Source: Lachnospiraceae bacterium (GTDB taxonomy: Bacteria > Bacillota > Clostridia > Lachnospirales > Lachnospiraceae). From it: a stretch of 6,551 nt of DNA. The translations under genes were made by a program, and so were the position numbers. How positions within the stretch are numbered: the first letter of the stretch is position 1; each line of letters begins with the position of its first letter. This document shows, in pieces, positions 6,431-6,551 of this stretch. Where the stretch lies: contig JAJPYH010000203.1 of the NCBI GenBank assembly GCA_021205045.1, positions 1 to 6,551 of the forward strand, written 5' to 3'. The notes beneath the pieces are model-generated. The model was given only the letters and a program-made list of their open reading frames with translations, was not told the origin of the DNA and did not search any database.

Positions 6431-6551
6431 TACCCAATTTCTTTCGAGTTGTCTGATTATTTGTCTACTATTCTATTAGCGTTAAATTGTCTGATTTTAT
6501 CTTTTATTTTTTCCAATAAAGGAAAGCTGCAGGAACAATTCTGTGTTGATG
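6431..6551. other. AT-rich intergenic sequence upstream of the gltBD promoter
   Basis: This stretch is far richer in A and T than the genes and holds the AGACAA repeats but no gene I can support. One minus-strand frame stays open from the window edge to a TAA at 6457-6459 (30 codons, including LLEKIKDKIRQFNANR) and could be the tail of an upstream gene. Other frames also stay open for 15 to 17 codons there, so this is weak evidence. A weak TTTCC/GGAAA hairpin at about 6511-6526 has no U-run after it in the minus-strand direction. Confidence 0.4.
6449..6496 (-). repeat. AGACAA direct repeats upstream of the gltBD promoter
   Basis: The minus strand carries AGACAA at 6449-6454, 6461-6466 and 6487-6492. 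The outer two are extended to identical 10-mers, AATCAGACAA (6449-6458 and 6487-6496). Repeat starts are 12 and 26 bases apart, and the nearest lies about 19 bases upstream of the -35 element, where an activator could bind. LysR-type regulators such as GltC control gltAB in Bacillus, but I do not see a clear LysR box and no regulator gene lies in the window. AT-rich sequence makes chance repetition possible. Confidence 0.35.

Noticed and set aside
6531..6551. Start of a divergent plus-strand gene at the right edge (ATG at 6549, AGGA at 6531-6534)
   Set aside because: The spacing is too long for the ATG, only a TTG start would fit, no divergent promoter with both hexamers is found, and the sequence ends there.

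Overview
The window holds one complete metabolic operon, both genes on the minus strand: gltB then gltD, the large (alpha) and small (beta) subunits of NADPH-dependent glutamate synthase (GOGAT). Both reading frames are intact and of normal family length. All active-site, flavin and iron-sulfur motifs expected of a working enzyme are visible. The organism is most likely an anaerobic Firmicute of the Clostridia, perhaps Lachnospiraceae. This is inferred from the style of the proteins, the strong AGGAGG-type ribosome binding sites, and GC-rich genes set between AT-rich flanks. No taxonomic marker is present, so the assignment is tentative.

Layout in the direction of transcription (right to left): positions 6551-6212 are a 340-base non-coding upstream region. 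It contains three AGACAA repeats (6449-6492) and a near-consensus sigma-70/sigma-A type promoter (-35 TTTACA, 17-base spacer, -10 TATAAT; 6402-6430). The predicted 5' leader is about 184 nt and can fold into four hairpins. It also carries a possible 13-codon leader ORF whose stop codon sits in the loop of the strongest hairpin. gltB occupies 6211-1664, followed by a 15-base gap containing a full Shine-Dalgarno sequence, then gltD (1648-155). A 10-bp hairpin with U-rich sequence on both sides (72-114) ends the operon and looks bidirectional. Positions 1-71 hold only small inverted repeats and no gene.

How the genes work together: the GltB amidotransferase domain releases ammonia from glutamine. 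The ammonia is channelled to the FMN site, where 2-oxoglutarate is converted to glutamate. Electrons come from NADPH through the FAD and iron-sulfur clusters of GltD and the 3Fe-4S cluster of GltB. With glutamine synthetase (not in the window) this forms the GS-GOGAT route of ammonia assimilation.

The coding part is ordinary. The least explained part is the long structured leader of gltB, which could be a cis-acting regulatory RNA. It matches no riboswitch class that I recognise, and the structures were found by eye, not by folding calculation or comparison.
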